From NCBI GenBank assembly GCA_964564695.1, contig CAZMCC010000001.1:60422-124421 (forward strand): 64,000 nt of DNA. The letters are read 5' to 3'. A model generated the notes under the pieces. It was not told the origin of the DNA and made no database searches. It was given only the letters and a program-made list of their open reading frames with translations. The translations under genes were made by a program, and so were the position numbers. Below are positions 16,395 to 25,870 of the stretch, in pieces; positions within the stretch are counted from its first letter, which is position 1; each line of letters starts with the position of its first letter. This DNA is from CAZMCC01 sp964564695 (GTDB taxonomy: Bacteria; Planctomycetota; Phycisphaerae; Phycisphaerales; UBA1924).

Positions 16395-19300
16395 ATGGCG
16401 GCGAAGGTGAACACGCGGTTCGTGGTGATGCTGGCGGTGGTGCTGATTGTCCTCGCCGGCGTGGTGGGGTTCATCGGGTACACGACGATCCTGCGCTCGG
16501 GCGATCGCCTCGTGAAGCTCGGTGACCAGGCCATGGCCGAGGGCAAGGCCGGCGAGGCCGCCGACTTCTACTCCCGCGCCGTCAACAAGGACCAGGGCAA
16601 CGTCGAGTGGCTCACCAAGTGGATCGGCGCGATCGAGAGGATCACCCCCCGCAACAAGCAGGGGTACAACGACCGCTACTTCGGCCAGTACGTCCCCGCA
16701 CTCGCCCAGATCGCCCGCGTCCAGCGCCGCGACGTCGCCGCGCAGAAGCGGTTCCTCGACGAGACGTTCGAGCGGCTTACCCGCTACGGCGGAAACCTCC
16801 AGTCCTGGGAGCTGTTCGCCCAGCAGGCCGGCGACACGCTCCGCTTCTTCGAGCAGGACCCCAAGGGGCGCGACCAGCTCCGGCGCTACCGCGGCATCGC
16901 GCGCGTTGCCATTATCGGCATCAACCCCCAGGTTCCCGACGATCTGCTCAAGGAGACCGAGGAAGACCTCATCGCCGCGGTCGCCGTCGACCCCACCGAC
17001 GAGGACGCCTCGTGCTCGCTCTGCGACCTGTACCGCGCCCGCGCCATCATCGCCCGCCAGAACCGCCAGGACGCCCTCGCCGAGGAACTGAACGCGAAAG
17101 CTCGCGCGGTCCTGACCGCGCACATCCAGGCCAACCCGCCCGCCGGCCGGAGCAAGGCCGAGCTGCTGCGCATGGACCTGGGTGACCAGGTCCGCATCGC
17201 GCGTGACGGCAAGGGCCCCACCAGCCTGGTGGAAGTGATCACCTCGCTCGCGGGCGCGATGCGCGACATCACCGACGCGATGCTCGCCACCCCGCCCGAG
17301 AAGCTCAGCCCCATCGCCGTCGACCGCGCCGCCCGCCTCGTCGCCGTGTCGCGCGAGCCGGGCCTGGGAATCGAGGCGGCGTCCAAGCTCATGGAGCACG
17401 GCCTCAAGGGGCGCCCCGACGACCCGCTCATGATGCTGCAGTACGGCAAGCTGCTGCAGAACAACGACATGCACGATGAGGCCCTCGAGCAGTTCAGCAA
17501 GCTCGCGGCCTTGCCCGACCGCCCCGTGTGCCTCGAGGGCCTGGCCCTGCACGACCTGCGGAGCGAGGCCGTCGCCTGCCAGGTGGACTCGGTGCTGCAC
17601 GCGTGGCGACCCAGCATGACGCGCGAAGACCAGGACGTCATCATCACCAAGGTGAAGGCGCTGCGGGCCGACGTCGCCGACCGGCTGGGCGGCTCGAGCC
17701 CGGCCCTGACGCTGATCGACGGCAAGCTCGAGTACGCGCAGAACAACCTCTCGTCGGCCCGGTCGCTGCTCACGCAGTACCTCACCGACACCGGCAACTC
17801 CGACCCCGTGGCCCTGCTGCTGCTCTCGCGCGTCCTCAACCGCCAGGGCAACACCGGCGCCGCCAAGGCCCAGCTCGAGCGCATGCTCAGCCTCGAGCCG
17901 ACCAACACCGCCGCACGCATGGAGCTCGCCCGCCTCATGCTCTCCAGCGGTGACCCCCGGGGCGCCGCCGCGGCGCTGAACGAGGTCCTCAAGATCGATC
18001 CTTCCAACCAGGAAGCCGCGACCCAGTTCAACGCGCTGAACACCGCCATCCCCGGCGCCGAGTCGACCGACCCCATCGTTGCCCTCGTCTCCAAGGCCAT
18101 GGACATGGTCAAGAGCGAGATCGACCGCGACCTGCCCGGGGCGATCGCCCTGCTCAAGGACGGCGTCACGAAGCACGGCTACGACATGCGCCTCAGCATC
18201 GCCCTGGCCCAGCTGCAGGCCGGCAATGGCGACAAGCCCGGCGCCATCGAGACGCTCAACAAGTCGCTCGAAGCCAACCCCGGCAACCCGATTCTCTCAC
18301 GCGTCAAGGGCTCGCTCGAGATCACCGACCCGCTCCAGGCTCACCTCGCCTCGATCGATCCGCTCCAGTACCCCGACTGGCAGAAGAACCTCCTGCGGTT
18401 CGACGCCTACCGCATGTACGGCAAGCCCGAGGAGGCCGCCGCCGCCCTCAAGGCCGCGGTCGCCATCGCCCCCGACGAGTCCATGGTCATCGAGTACCAG
18501 TTCCAGGACGCCCTGCTGCGTCAGGGCGGCCTCGCCGACGCGCGGGCGCTGGCGGAGAAGGCCGCCCAGCGGAACCTCGACACGGTCAACGGCAACTTCT
18601 TCCGCGGACGCCTGCTCATGGCCGAGGGCAAGCCCTCGGAGGCCGCGGCCGCTCTGCAGCAGGCCGTCGAGCTCGACAAGAACAACCCGCAGGCGTGGCG
18701 CGTTCTCGGCGACGCGCGCCTGCTGCTCAAACAGAACGACGCGGCCCTCTCGGCGTACGGGCGTTCGCTCGAGATCCGCCCCGGCCAGGCCCGGGCGATC
18801 GCGGGCATGATGGAGGCCCAGACGCGCGCCGGGCGCCTCGACGATGCGCTCGCCGTGGCCCGAGCCAACAAGGAAGTCGCCCAGAACGACAAGCGCGTCC
18901 GCGAGGCGTGGCTCACCCTCGAGGCCGACGCGCCCAACGGCGACAAGGACTTCGCCCTTGCCGCTCGCCAGCAGGTCCTCAAGGTCGACCCCACCAACGA
19001 CAGCAACCGTCTCGCCCTCGCCGGCCTGCTCATGAACCGTCAGCGCTGGGCCGAGGCCCGCACCGTGATCGACGAGCTGCTCAAGCGCGGCGAGCGCTTC
19101 ATCGCCCAGGGCGACGCCCTGGGCCTGCAGCTCACGCAGCTCGACGCCCAGTGGTACGCCTCCCAGCGCAAGTTCCAGGAAGCCTGGGACGTGTGGCAGA
19201 AATACATCGCCCAGCTCCCCGCCGACAAGCGCGACGGCCGGGCCGAGGTCTCGCTCTCACGCCTGCTCATGGCCTTCGGCCAGCCCCAGGCCGCCATCGA

Positions 19301-20984
19301 GGCCCTCGAGAAAGGTCGCGAGTTCCAGGACAAGAAAATCCTCCCCGTCGACCGCGAACTGGGCGACCTGTACTTCCGCATGGGCGACGAGGAGAGCATC
19401 AAGAAGGCCCTCGAGTGTTACAAGCGGGTCCTCAAGGACGGCCAGGACGAGGGCAACGTCATCCTGCGGGCCACCCTCGAGACCATGCTCGTGCTCGGCC
19501 TCACCAGCGAAGTCGACGAGCTGATCAAGAGCATCGGCGCCAAGGCCGACACCGACTCGGGCGTCGTGATCATCCAGGCGCAGGCCGCGGCCGCCGCCAA
19601 GGACCGGCCCAGGGCCAAGCAGCTGCACGACCGCGCGGTGGCGATGGACCCGAACAACCCGGTCGTGTACGACGCGCGGGCGATCTTCAATTCGACCGAC
19701 CGCGCGATGGTCAACGACATCGAGGCGGACCTCAAGCGGGCCCTCGAGCTCAACCCCCGCTACACCAACGCGCGTCTGCGTCTGGCGAGCCTGATGGCCA
19801 ACACCGGTCGCTGGGACGAGTCGATCGGCCAGCTCACCCAGGCCGTGGACCTCGAACCCAACAACACCGAGCTGCGCGTCAAGCTCATCCGCACGCTCAT
19901 CGAGCGCCAGCGCGGCGCCGAGGCGATCGCCCAGCTCAACACCGTGCTCCAGCGCGAGCCGGAGAACATCCAGTGGCTCGTCTCCGCGGGCCAGATCTTC
20001 ACGGCCCTGGGCAACCCCGAGGGCGCGCTCCCCTACATCGAGAAGGCCTGGACGAAGATCAAGGTCGCCGAGGTCGCGAAGATCTACGTACAGACCCTGC
20101 TCCGCGCCCGCCAGCCCAACCTGCCCCGGGCCATCGAGGTTCTCAACACCCCCGAGGTCAAGACCGAGCAGAACGTCGAGCTCCTGGGCCTGCGGGCGAT
20201 GATCCACATGCTCGCCGGGCGCCGGCCGCAGTGCGAGCGAGACCTGGGCGTGGCGTTCAAGCTCACGAACCAGGAGGACAACGACTCGGTCCAGAAGTTC
20301 TTCCCCGCGCTCGCCACCGCGATCCCCGACCTCCGCGAGCGACTCAAGTTCCTCGAGTCCGTCAAGCCGGCCGACGGCTTCAAGGGCTGGATGGCCATGA
20401 TCGTCGCCAGCATGAAGATGCGCATCCCCGACGTGCGCGACGAGGGCATCAGCGAGCTGCGGAACCTCACGGCCGAGAGCAACCCCGCCCCCATCCGCGT
20501 CGGCGCCTTCCGCCTGCTCGGCACGCTCGCCTACGACGAGAAGCGTTACGAGGAGGCCGCCGACCAGTTCCTCAAGGCCCTCGAGCTCACCGGCAACCGC
20601 GATGCCGAGCTCATGAACAACATCGCCTACACCGTCGGCATCGAGCTCAAGCGTCCAAAGGACGGGCTCCAGTTCGCCCAGGGCGCCTATCGATCCCGCC
20701 CGCGCGAGCCCAAGTTCCTCGACACGCTCGCGGCCATCCACCTCGCGCTCGGCGAGCTCGACAAGGCCGCGGACTACCTCCAGCGCGCCCAGGACAACTT
20801 CACGAACGACGACGAGAAACCGCCGGTCTTCATCCACATGACCCGCCTCTCGCTCGCCCGCAAGAACCGCGAGGAGGCGGAGCGCTACTTCGAGCGGCTC
20901 AAGAGCCTCCTGGGAGCCAACCCGCGCCTCGGTAAGATCTACGAGACCGAATTGCAGACGCTCACGAAAGAAATGGCCGGCTGA
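16395..20984 (+). CDS. Giant TPR-repeat membrane-anchored protein (PrsT-like)
   Basis: 1529 residues. A single N-terminal transmembrane helix (about 9-31, no lipobox) is followed by an almost continuous helical-repeat solenoid; repeated units carry the TPR pattern (for example YGRSLEIRPGQARAIAGMME and NPEGALPYIEKAW). In exosortase/EPS loci a long TPR protein (PrsT type) is a common partner and is thought to scaffold export of polysaccharide or PEP-CTERM proteins. This one is longer than usual PrsT proteins and uses a helix anchor instead of a lipid. No enzymatic motif seen. Confidence 0.88.
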   Translation: MAAKVNTRFVVMLAVVLIVLAGVVGFIGYTTILRSGDRLVKLGDQAMAEGKAGEAADFYSRAVNKDQGNVEWLTKWIGAIERITPRNKQGYNDRYFGQYVPALAQIARVQRRDVAAQKRFLDETFERLTRYGGNLQSWELFAQQAGDTLRFFEQDPKGRDQLRRYRGIARVAIIGINPQVPDDLLKETEEDLIAAVAVDPTDEDASCSLCDLYRARAIIARQNRQDALAEELNAKARAVLTAHIQANPPAGRSKAELLRMDLGDQVRIARDGKGPTSLVEVITSLAGAMRDITDAMLATPPEKLSPIAVDRAARLVAVSREPGLGIEAASKLMEHGLKGRPDDPLMMLQYGKLLQNNDMHDEALEQFSKLAALPDRPVCLEGLALHDLRSEAVACQVDSVLHAWRPSMTREDQDVIITKVKALRADVADRLGGSSPALTLIDGKLEYAQNNLSSARSLLTQYLTDTGNSDPVALLLLSRVLNRQGNTGAAKAQLERMLSLEPTNTAARMELARLMLSSGDPRGAAAALNEVLKIDPSNQEAATQFNALNTAIPGAESTDPIVALVSKAMDMVKSEIDRDLPGAIALLKDGVTKHGYDMRLSIALAQLQAGNGDKPGAIETLNKSLEANPGNPILSRVKGSLEITDPLQAHLASIDPLQYPDWQKNLLRFDAYRMYGKPEEAAAALKAAVAIAPDESMVIEYQFQDALLRQGGLADARALAEKAAQRNLDTVNGNFFRGRLLMAEGKPSEAAAALQQAVELDKNNPQAWRVLGDARLLLKQNDAALSAYGRSLEIRPGQARAIAGMMEAQTRAGRLDDALAVARANKEVAQNDKRVREAWLTLEADAPNGDKDFALAARQQVLKVDPTNDSNRLALAGLLMNRQRWAEARTVIDELLKRGERFIAQGDALGLQLTQLDAQWYASQRKFQEAWDVWQKYIAQLPADKRDGRAEVSLSRLLMAFGQPQAAIEALEKGREFQDKKILPVDRELGDLYFRMGDEESIKKALECYKRVLKDGQDEGNVILRATLETMLVLGLTSEVDELIKSIGAKADTDSGVVIIQAQAAAAAKDRPRAKQLHDRAVAMDPNNPVVYDARAIFNSTDRAMVNDIEADLKRALELNPRYTNARLRLASLMANTGRWDESIGQLTQAVDLEPNNTELRVKLIRTLIERQRGAEAIAQLNTVLQREPENIQWLVSAGQIFTALGNPEGALPYIEKAWTKIKVAEVAKIYVQTLLRARQPNLPRAIEVLNTPEVKTEQNVELLGLRAMIHMLAGRRPQCERDLGVAFKLTNQEDNDSVQKFFPALATAIPDLRERLKFLESVKPADGFKGWMAMIVASMKMRIPDVRDEGISELRNLTAESNPAPIRVGAFRLLGTLAYDEKRYEEAADQFLKALELTGNRDAELMNNIAYTVGIELKRPKDGLQFAQGAYRSRPREPKFLDTLAAIHLALGELDKAADYLQRAQDNFTNDDEKPPVFIHMTRLSLARKNREEAERYFERLKSLLGANPRLGKIYETELQTLTKEMAG

Positions 20985-21092
20985 ACCCCCGGCCCGCCTT
21001 CCGTATCACCCCCCCCGCCCCCCACCACCCCGCTCCGGCCGCCCCGAGCCCGGGAAGCACAAACGACTCTCGCCGCGAAGCAGGAATCCACC

Positions 21093-23297
21093 ATGACCCC
21101 GCCGACCACCTCACCCTCCGCCCCGACGCACACCGCCCGACCGATGCAGCCCGCGCCCCCGCGCCCCGCCGGCGGCGGCGCGTCGCTCGACCCCGTGAAG
21201 CTGCTGCGCCAGCACTTCCCGTGGCTCGCGCTCGCCGGCCTCATCGGCGGCGCCCTGGGGTATGCGGCCTATGAGGCGCTGCAGCGCTTCATGCCCACGT
21301 ACACCACGCAGGTCATCTTCCAGGTCACCGAACCCATGAAGGGGCCCATCCTCGACACGGTGCAGACCAACCGCGAGGAAGTCGACCGCTTCATGGGCAC
21401 CCAGGTCGAGATCATGCGCTCCGACCAGGTGCTCAACGTCGTCATCGAGGACCCGCAGGTCGAGTCGACCGGCTGGTACCGCAAGTTCCAGTCGGGCGGC
21501 AACTTCCAGGCCCGCGACGCCGTGCGCGACCTCCGCGAGAAGCGGATCAGCGCCCGCGTGCGCCCGCAGACCGAGCTCATGGTCCTGACCGCGGCGTGGC
21601 GTGACGACAACGAGTCGGCGATCCTCGCCAACGCCGTCGCCCGCGCGTACCTCGAGGACCTCCGCAAGTCCGGCCGCGCCGGCTCCAGCGACCGGCGCGA
21701 GGCCCTCAACAAGCGCCTCACGAAGCTCACGCTCGACCTCTCCGCCGCGTCCAACCGGCGCACGCAGATCATCCGCCAGTACAAGATCGACGACTCCGGC
21801 TCGGCCGGCCAGAACAAGCAGGAAGCCCTGGTGCTCACCGCGAGCCGGGCCCAGGCCAATGACATGGTCATCGCGATCGAGTCCGAGCTCGCCGGGTTCC
21901 AGCGCCAGATCGACAGCGACCAGGGCATCAACTATCCCGACTCCATCCGCTCGGTCGCCAACAACGACTCGATCCTCCGCGAGATCGACTCGCGCATCGC
22001 CTCGTACCGCGCCAGCGAGCGCCAGCTCCGCCAGCAGGGCTTCGGCGACCAGCACCCCGACGTCGCCGCCACCGTCACCGCCATCCGCGCCCAGCAGGAA
22101 GAACGCGCCAAGCAGGAGGAGATCGCCCTGCGCAAGCTCTTCGACGGCATGATCGATGAGAAGCGCCGCACCGTCGAGTCCGCCAAGGCGAACATCGCCG
22201 ACCTCACCAGCAAGATCGAGAAGCTCAGCGCGACCGCCGAGGAGCAGACCGGCGCCAAGGCCGAGCTCGACCAGCTCGCCGACCAGATCTCCCGCATGGA
22301 AATCGAGAAGCAGACCCTCGACTCCGAGATGCAGGGCATCGAGAACATGGCCGGCATGCGGTCCGCCGACCGCGTCCTGCAGCGCCGCGCCGCGTCCGCC
22401 AACGGCGACCTCTCCTTCCCGCCCCCGTTGTACCTCACCGTCGCCCTGGGCGCCTTCGGCCTCGCCGGCCTCCTCGGCGGCCTCCTCGTTCTCCGCGAGG
22501 TCCTCGACCAGCGCGTCCGCGGGCCCGCCGACATCGCCCTCATCCCGCGCATGCGGATCCTCGGCGTCATCCCCGACGTCTCCGAGGACCCCGCCAAGCC
22601 GCCGCAGATCGAAACCGCCTTCCGCGACTCCCCCTCGGGCGTCATCAGCGAAAGCTTCCGCCAGCTCCGCTCGCCCCTCGCCAAGCGCATGATGCAGGCC
22701 GGGCACAAGTCGATGCTCGTCGTCGGCGGCATGCCCGGCTCGGGCTCCTCCACCGTCGCCAGCAATCTCAGCATGTGCTGGGCCGCCAGCGACCAGCGCG
22801 TCCTGCTCGTCGACGCCAACCTCCGTCGGCCCAGCATCCACAAGGTCTTCGGGCTCAAGGACGGCCCGGGCCTCGGTGACGTCCTCAGCGGCGGCTCCAG
22901 CCTCGCTCAGGCCGCCCAGCCCACCAGCGTCAAGAACCTCAGCGTCCTCTCGGCCGGCTCCCCGGCCAGCCGCGGCGTCCCCGAGCGCCTCGCGTCCACG
23001 GCCATGGCCCAGCTCATCGCCGAGGCCGGCGCCGCGTACGACGTCGTCATCATCGACGTCGCCCCGGCGATCGTCTCCGGCGACGGCCAGGCCCTCGCCA
23101 ACCGCGTCGACGCCGTCGCCCTCGTCGTCCGTGCCATGGCCGAGAAGCGCGGCCTCGTCGCCCGACTCGCCGGCCAGTTCGCCGACACCCGGGCCGAGTT
23201 CCTCGGCGTCGTCGTCAACGGCGCCCGCGCCAGCGCCGGCGGCTACTTCAAGACCAACATCAAGGCGACCCACGATTACGTCAAGTCGCTCTCCTAA
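21093..23297 (+). CDS. Wzz/Wzc-like chain-length protein with degenerate BY-kinase domain
   Basis: 734 residues. N-terminal Wzz domain with first membrane helix at about 47-65, long coiled coil (about 180-430), second helix near 448-468, and a C-terminal Wzc/CpsD-type ATPase fold. Wzc kinases control polysaccharide chain length by autophosphorylating C-terminal tyrosines. Here Walker A reads GMPGSGSST (546-554): the essential Lys is Ser552. The A' motif reads VDANLRRP instead of DxDxR. There is no tyrosine cluster at the C-terminus. Probably a structural pseudokinase. ATG with AGGA seven bases upstream. Confidence 0.9.
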   Translation: MTPPTTSPSAPTHTARPMQPAPPRPAGGGASLDPVKLLRQHFPWLALAGLIGGALGYAAYEALQRFMPTYTTQVIFQVTEPMKGPILDTVQTNREEVDRFMGTQVEIMRSDQVLNVVIEDPQVESTGWYRKFQSGGNFQARDAVRDLREKRISARVRPQTELMVLTAAWRDDNESAILANAVARAYLEDLRKSGRAGSSDRREALNKRLTKLTLDLSAASNRRTQIIRQYKIDDSGSAGQNKQEALVLTASRAQANDMVIAIESELAGFQRQIDSDQGINYPDSIRSVANNDSILREIDSRIASYRASERQLRQQGFGDQHPDVAATVTAIRAQQEERAKQEEIALRKLFDGMIDEKRRTVESAKANIADLTSKIEKLSATAEEQTGAKAELDQLADQISRMEIEKQTLDSEMQGIENMAGMRSADRVLQRRAASANGDLSFPPPLYLTVALGAFGLAGLLGGLLVLREVLDQRVRGPADIALIPRMRILGVIPDVSEDPAKPPQIETAFRDSPSGVISESFRQLRSPLAKRMMQAGHKSMLVVGGMPGSGSSTVASNLSMCWAASDQRVLLVDANLRRPSIHKVFGLKDGPGLGDVLSGGSSLAQAAQPTSVKNLSVLSAGSPASRGVPERLASTAMAQLIAEAGAAYDVVIIDVAPAIVSGDGQALANRVDAVALVVRAMAEKRGLVARLAGQFADTRAEFLGVVVNGARASAGGYFKTNIKATHDYVKSLS

Positions 23298-23335
23298 GAC
23301 CCCTCGACGAAGTCCCCACGCCCGCACCTCCCGCG

Positions 23336-24385
23336 ATGACAACCGCCGAGCCGATCACCACGCCCCCCCGACGCCGCGCGCTCATCACGGGAGGCGCGGG
23401 GTTCATCGGTTCGCACCTGGTCGACCACCTCCTCGCCCGAGGCGACAGCGTCACCGTCATCGACAACCTCTCCACCGGGCGCCGCCCCAACCTCCCCCAG
23501 GCCCACGAGCGCCTCCGCTTCATCGAGGCCGAGCTCTCCGAGGCCCTCACCGCCCTCGGACGCGGCGAGCGGTTCGACGAGGTCTACCACCTCGCCGCCG
23601 CCGTCGGCGTCAGGCTCGTCATCGACGAGCCCATCGCCTCCATCGAAACCAACGTGGTCCAGACCATGGCGCTGCTCAAGTTCGCCATGACCCACGGGCC
23701 GGACGATGGGTTGGGGGGCTCCCCCGCTCCCACGCTCATCGCCTCCAGCTCCGAGGTCTACGGCAAGGCCGACAAGCAGCCCTTCAGCGAAGAGGACGAC
23801 GTCGTCTACGGGCCCACCACCAAGGCCCGCTGGTCCTACGCCTGCTCCAAGGCCATCGACGAATATCTCACCATCGCCCACCACCAGCGCCACGGGCTCC
23901 CCGCCGTCATCGCCCGCTTCTTCAACACCGTCGGGCCCCGACAGGTCGGGTCCTACGGCATGGTCCTGCCCAACTTCGTCCGTGCCGCGCTCGAGAATCG
24001 CGACCTCGAAGTCCACGGCGACGGCCTGCAGACCCGCTGCTTCTGCGACGTCCGCGACGTTGTCGCCGCCCTCCCCAGGCTCATCTCCACGCGTGCCTGC
24101 CACGGGCGCGTGTTCAACGTCGGCTCCGACAAGGTGCTCACGATCACGCAGCTCGCCGACGCCGTGATCCGCACCCTCGGCTCATCCTCCAAGACCCGGC
24201 TGATCCCCTACGAGCGGGCGTTCAACAACGCCGGCTTCGAGGACCTCCGCAAGCGCCAGCCCGATCTCGCCCGCCTGCGCTCGGCCATCGGCTTTGAGCA
24301 GCGCTTCGGGCTCGACCAGACCATCCGCGACATCGCCGCCGACATGAGCGGCGCCGTGCACCCCGGTGAGAGAGGGGCCGCGTGA
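23336..24385 (+). CDS. NAD-dependent nucleotide-sugar epimerase/dehydratase
   Basis: 349 residues, extended short-chain dehydrogenase. GGAGFIGSH binds NAD; the catalytic Ser is in SSSEVYG and Tyr-Lys in YACSK. The segment RFFNTVGPRQVGSYGMVLP and the late motif DGLQTRCFCDVRDV match UDP-sugar decarboxylase/4-epimerase-like enzymes, but exact chemistry cannot be fixed. Supplies a sugar nucleotide for the exopolysaccharide. No Shine-Dalgarno seen. Its stop overlaps the next start by four bases. Confidence 0.92.
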   Translation: MTTAEPITTPPRRRALITGGAGFIGSHLVDHLLARGDSVTVIDNLSTGRRPNLPQAHERLRFIEAELSEALTALGRGERFDEVYHLAAAVGVRLVIDEPIASIETNVVQTMALLKFAMTHGPDDGLGGSPAPTLIASSSEVYGKADKQPFSEEDDVVYGPTTKARWSYACSKAIDEYLTIAHHQRHGLPAVIARFFNTVGPRQVGSYGMVLPNFVRAALENRDLEVHGDGLQTRCFCDVRDVVAALPRLISTRACHGRVFNVGSDKVLTITQLADAVIRTLGSSSKTRLIPYERAFNNAGFEDLRKRQPDLARLRSAIGFEQRFGLDQTIRDIAADMSGAVHPGERGAA

Positions 24386-25791
24386 TGCTGCTCACCCTTG
24401 CGCAGGACTTCCCGGTCATCGGCTCCCCGCCGCTCGACGGCACGGCCGTCCGCCCCATCATCGAGCCGCCCCCCAGCGAGCTCACGAACATCGTCCACGC
24501 CGTTTCCACGCGCATGGACGTCTTCAACGGCTACATCGGCGTCTTCCTCGTCGCGTTCCTCGTGGCCCTGTTCGCGACGCCCATCATGCGCCGGCTCGCC
24601 GTGAACCACGGCATTATCGATCGCCCCAACGAGGCCCGCAAGACGCACCGCTACCCCATCGCCTATCTCGGCGGCGCGGGCGTCTACCTGGGCATCCTGG
24701 CCGCGATCCTCTTCAGCTACACCGCGCCCCTGCACGGGCTCATCGAGTTCCATCCGACCAAGTGCGCCCCCGCGGGCGACACGCCGGTCCCCGTGCCGTT
24801 CTCGGTGCTCCTGGGCATGACGATCATCATGCTCACGGGGCTCATCGACGACGTGCTCAAGATCTCCCCGCGCGTCAAGGTCGCGGGGCAGCTTGTGGCC
24901 GCCGCCGCGATGGCCGCCGAAGACGTCGGCGTCAAGGTCGCCCAGCAGCTCCTCGCCCCGATCGGCGACTGGATCGGCAACCCCGGCCTCGTGTGGCACA
25001 TCCCGATTCCCGGCGGCACCGACGTCCCCATCGACGTCGTCTACTGGACCGGCACCGCCATCATCGCCGTCTTCGTCCTGGGCGCCTGCAACGCGAGCAA
25101 CCTCATCGACGGGCTCGACGGCCTGCTCTCGGGCGTCACCAGCATCTGCGCCTTCTGCCTGCTCATCATCGCCCTGGGCCTCGCCGTCGCCGACGACGGC
25201 AAGTACGACTCCGCCCGCGTGGTCCTCTGCCTCGCGCTCCTGGGCGGCTGCCTCGGGTTCCTCCCGCACAACTTCAACCCCGCGAGCATCTTCCTGGGCG
25301 ACTGCGGCTCGCTGCTCATGGGCTATTGCACGATCGCGATCATCCTCACCCTGGGCGACACCGGCAAGACCCAGTTGGTTCTCGCCGGCCTGATGATCTA
25401 CGCGATCCCGATCATCGACACCACCCTCGCGATCTTCCGGCGCAAGATGTCGGGCAAGAAGATCTCCGACGCCGACGACCAGCACCTGCACCACATGCTC
25501 AAGCGGTCCCTGGGCGTCAAGGGGGCCGTGCTCGTCATCTACGCCATGGGCCTCTCCTTCGGCATCATCGGCATCTGGCTCACCGAGGGCCGCGCCCGCA
25601 TCACCTACACCCTCGCCATCGTCATGGTCTCGTTCATCGGGGTGACCGCCTTCAAGATCGCCCGTCGCAAGGCCATCGAGGAGCAGGCCGCCGCCTTCGA
25701 CCGCAAGACCGTCCCGGCCGAGTCCCTCCCCACCGCCCCCGCGATGCCCGTCGCCGCCAAGGCCGAGCCGAAGCCGCACGCAACACCCTGA
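24382..25791 (+). CDS. WecA/MraY-family undecaprenyl-phosphate sugar-1-phosphate transferase
   Basis: 469 residues, about ten membrane helices. Starts polysaccharide synthesis by moving a sugar-1-phosphate from UDP-sugar to undecaprenyl phosphate. Seen: LIDDVLKI (Asp pair), NASNLIDGLDGL and NFNPASIFLGDCGS, all hallmark motifs. The start is GTG 24382 or ATG 24385, both overlapping the epimerase stop. A Pro/Ala-rich cytoplasmic tail ends the protein. This should be the initiating enzyme for the polymer exported by the upstream genes. Confidence 0.93.
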   Translation: MMLLTLAQDFPVIGSPPLDGTAVRPIIEPPPSELTNIVHAVSTRMDVFNGYIGVFLVAFLVALFATPIMRRLAVNHGIIDRPNEARKTHRYPIAYLGGAGVYLGILAAILFSYTAPLHGLIEFHPTKCAPAGDTPVPVPFSVLLGMTIIMLTGLIDDVLKISPRVKVAGQLVAAAAMAAEDVGVKVAQQLLAPIGDWIGNPGLVWHIPIPGGTDVPIDVVYWTGTAIIAVFVLGACNASNLIDGLDGLLSGVTSICAFCLLIIALGLAVADDGKYDSARVVLCLALLGGCLGFLPHNFNPASIFLGDCGSLLMGYCTIAIILTLGDTGKTQLVLAGLMIYAIPIIDTTLAIFRRKMSGKKISDADDQHLHHMLKRSLGVKGAVLVIYAMGLSFGIIGIWLTEGRARITYTLAIVMVSFIGVTAFKIARRKAIEEQAAAFDRKTVPAESLPTAPAMPVAAKAEPKPHATP

Positions 25792-25857
25792 CGCCGGACC
25801 TGAGGCATTGCGAAGGTCCGGATCCCGAGTCATTGCGCGCACCCGCGCTCACCGTTC

Positions 25858-25863
25858 TACACT
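25858..25863 (+). promoter_or_regulatory. Probable leaderless -10 box (TACACT) of the ParA gene
   Basis: TANNNT seven bases before the ATG at 25871; no ribosome site. A TTGCGC lies 19 bases further upstream. Confidence 0.45.
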
Positions 25864-25870
25864 GCCCCCG

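Noticed and set aside
19257..20837. 526-codon minus-strand frame opposite the TPR gene
   Set aside because: Antisense shadow of a coding region with strong codon bias.
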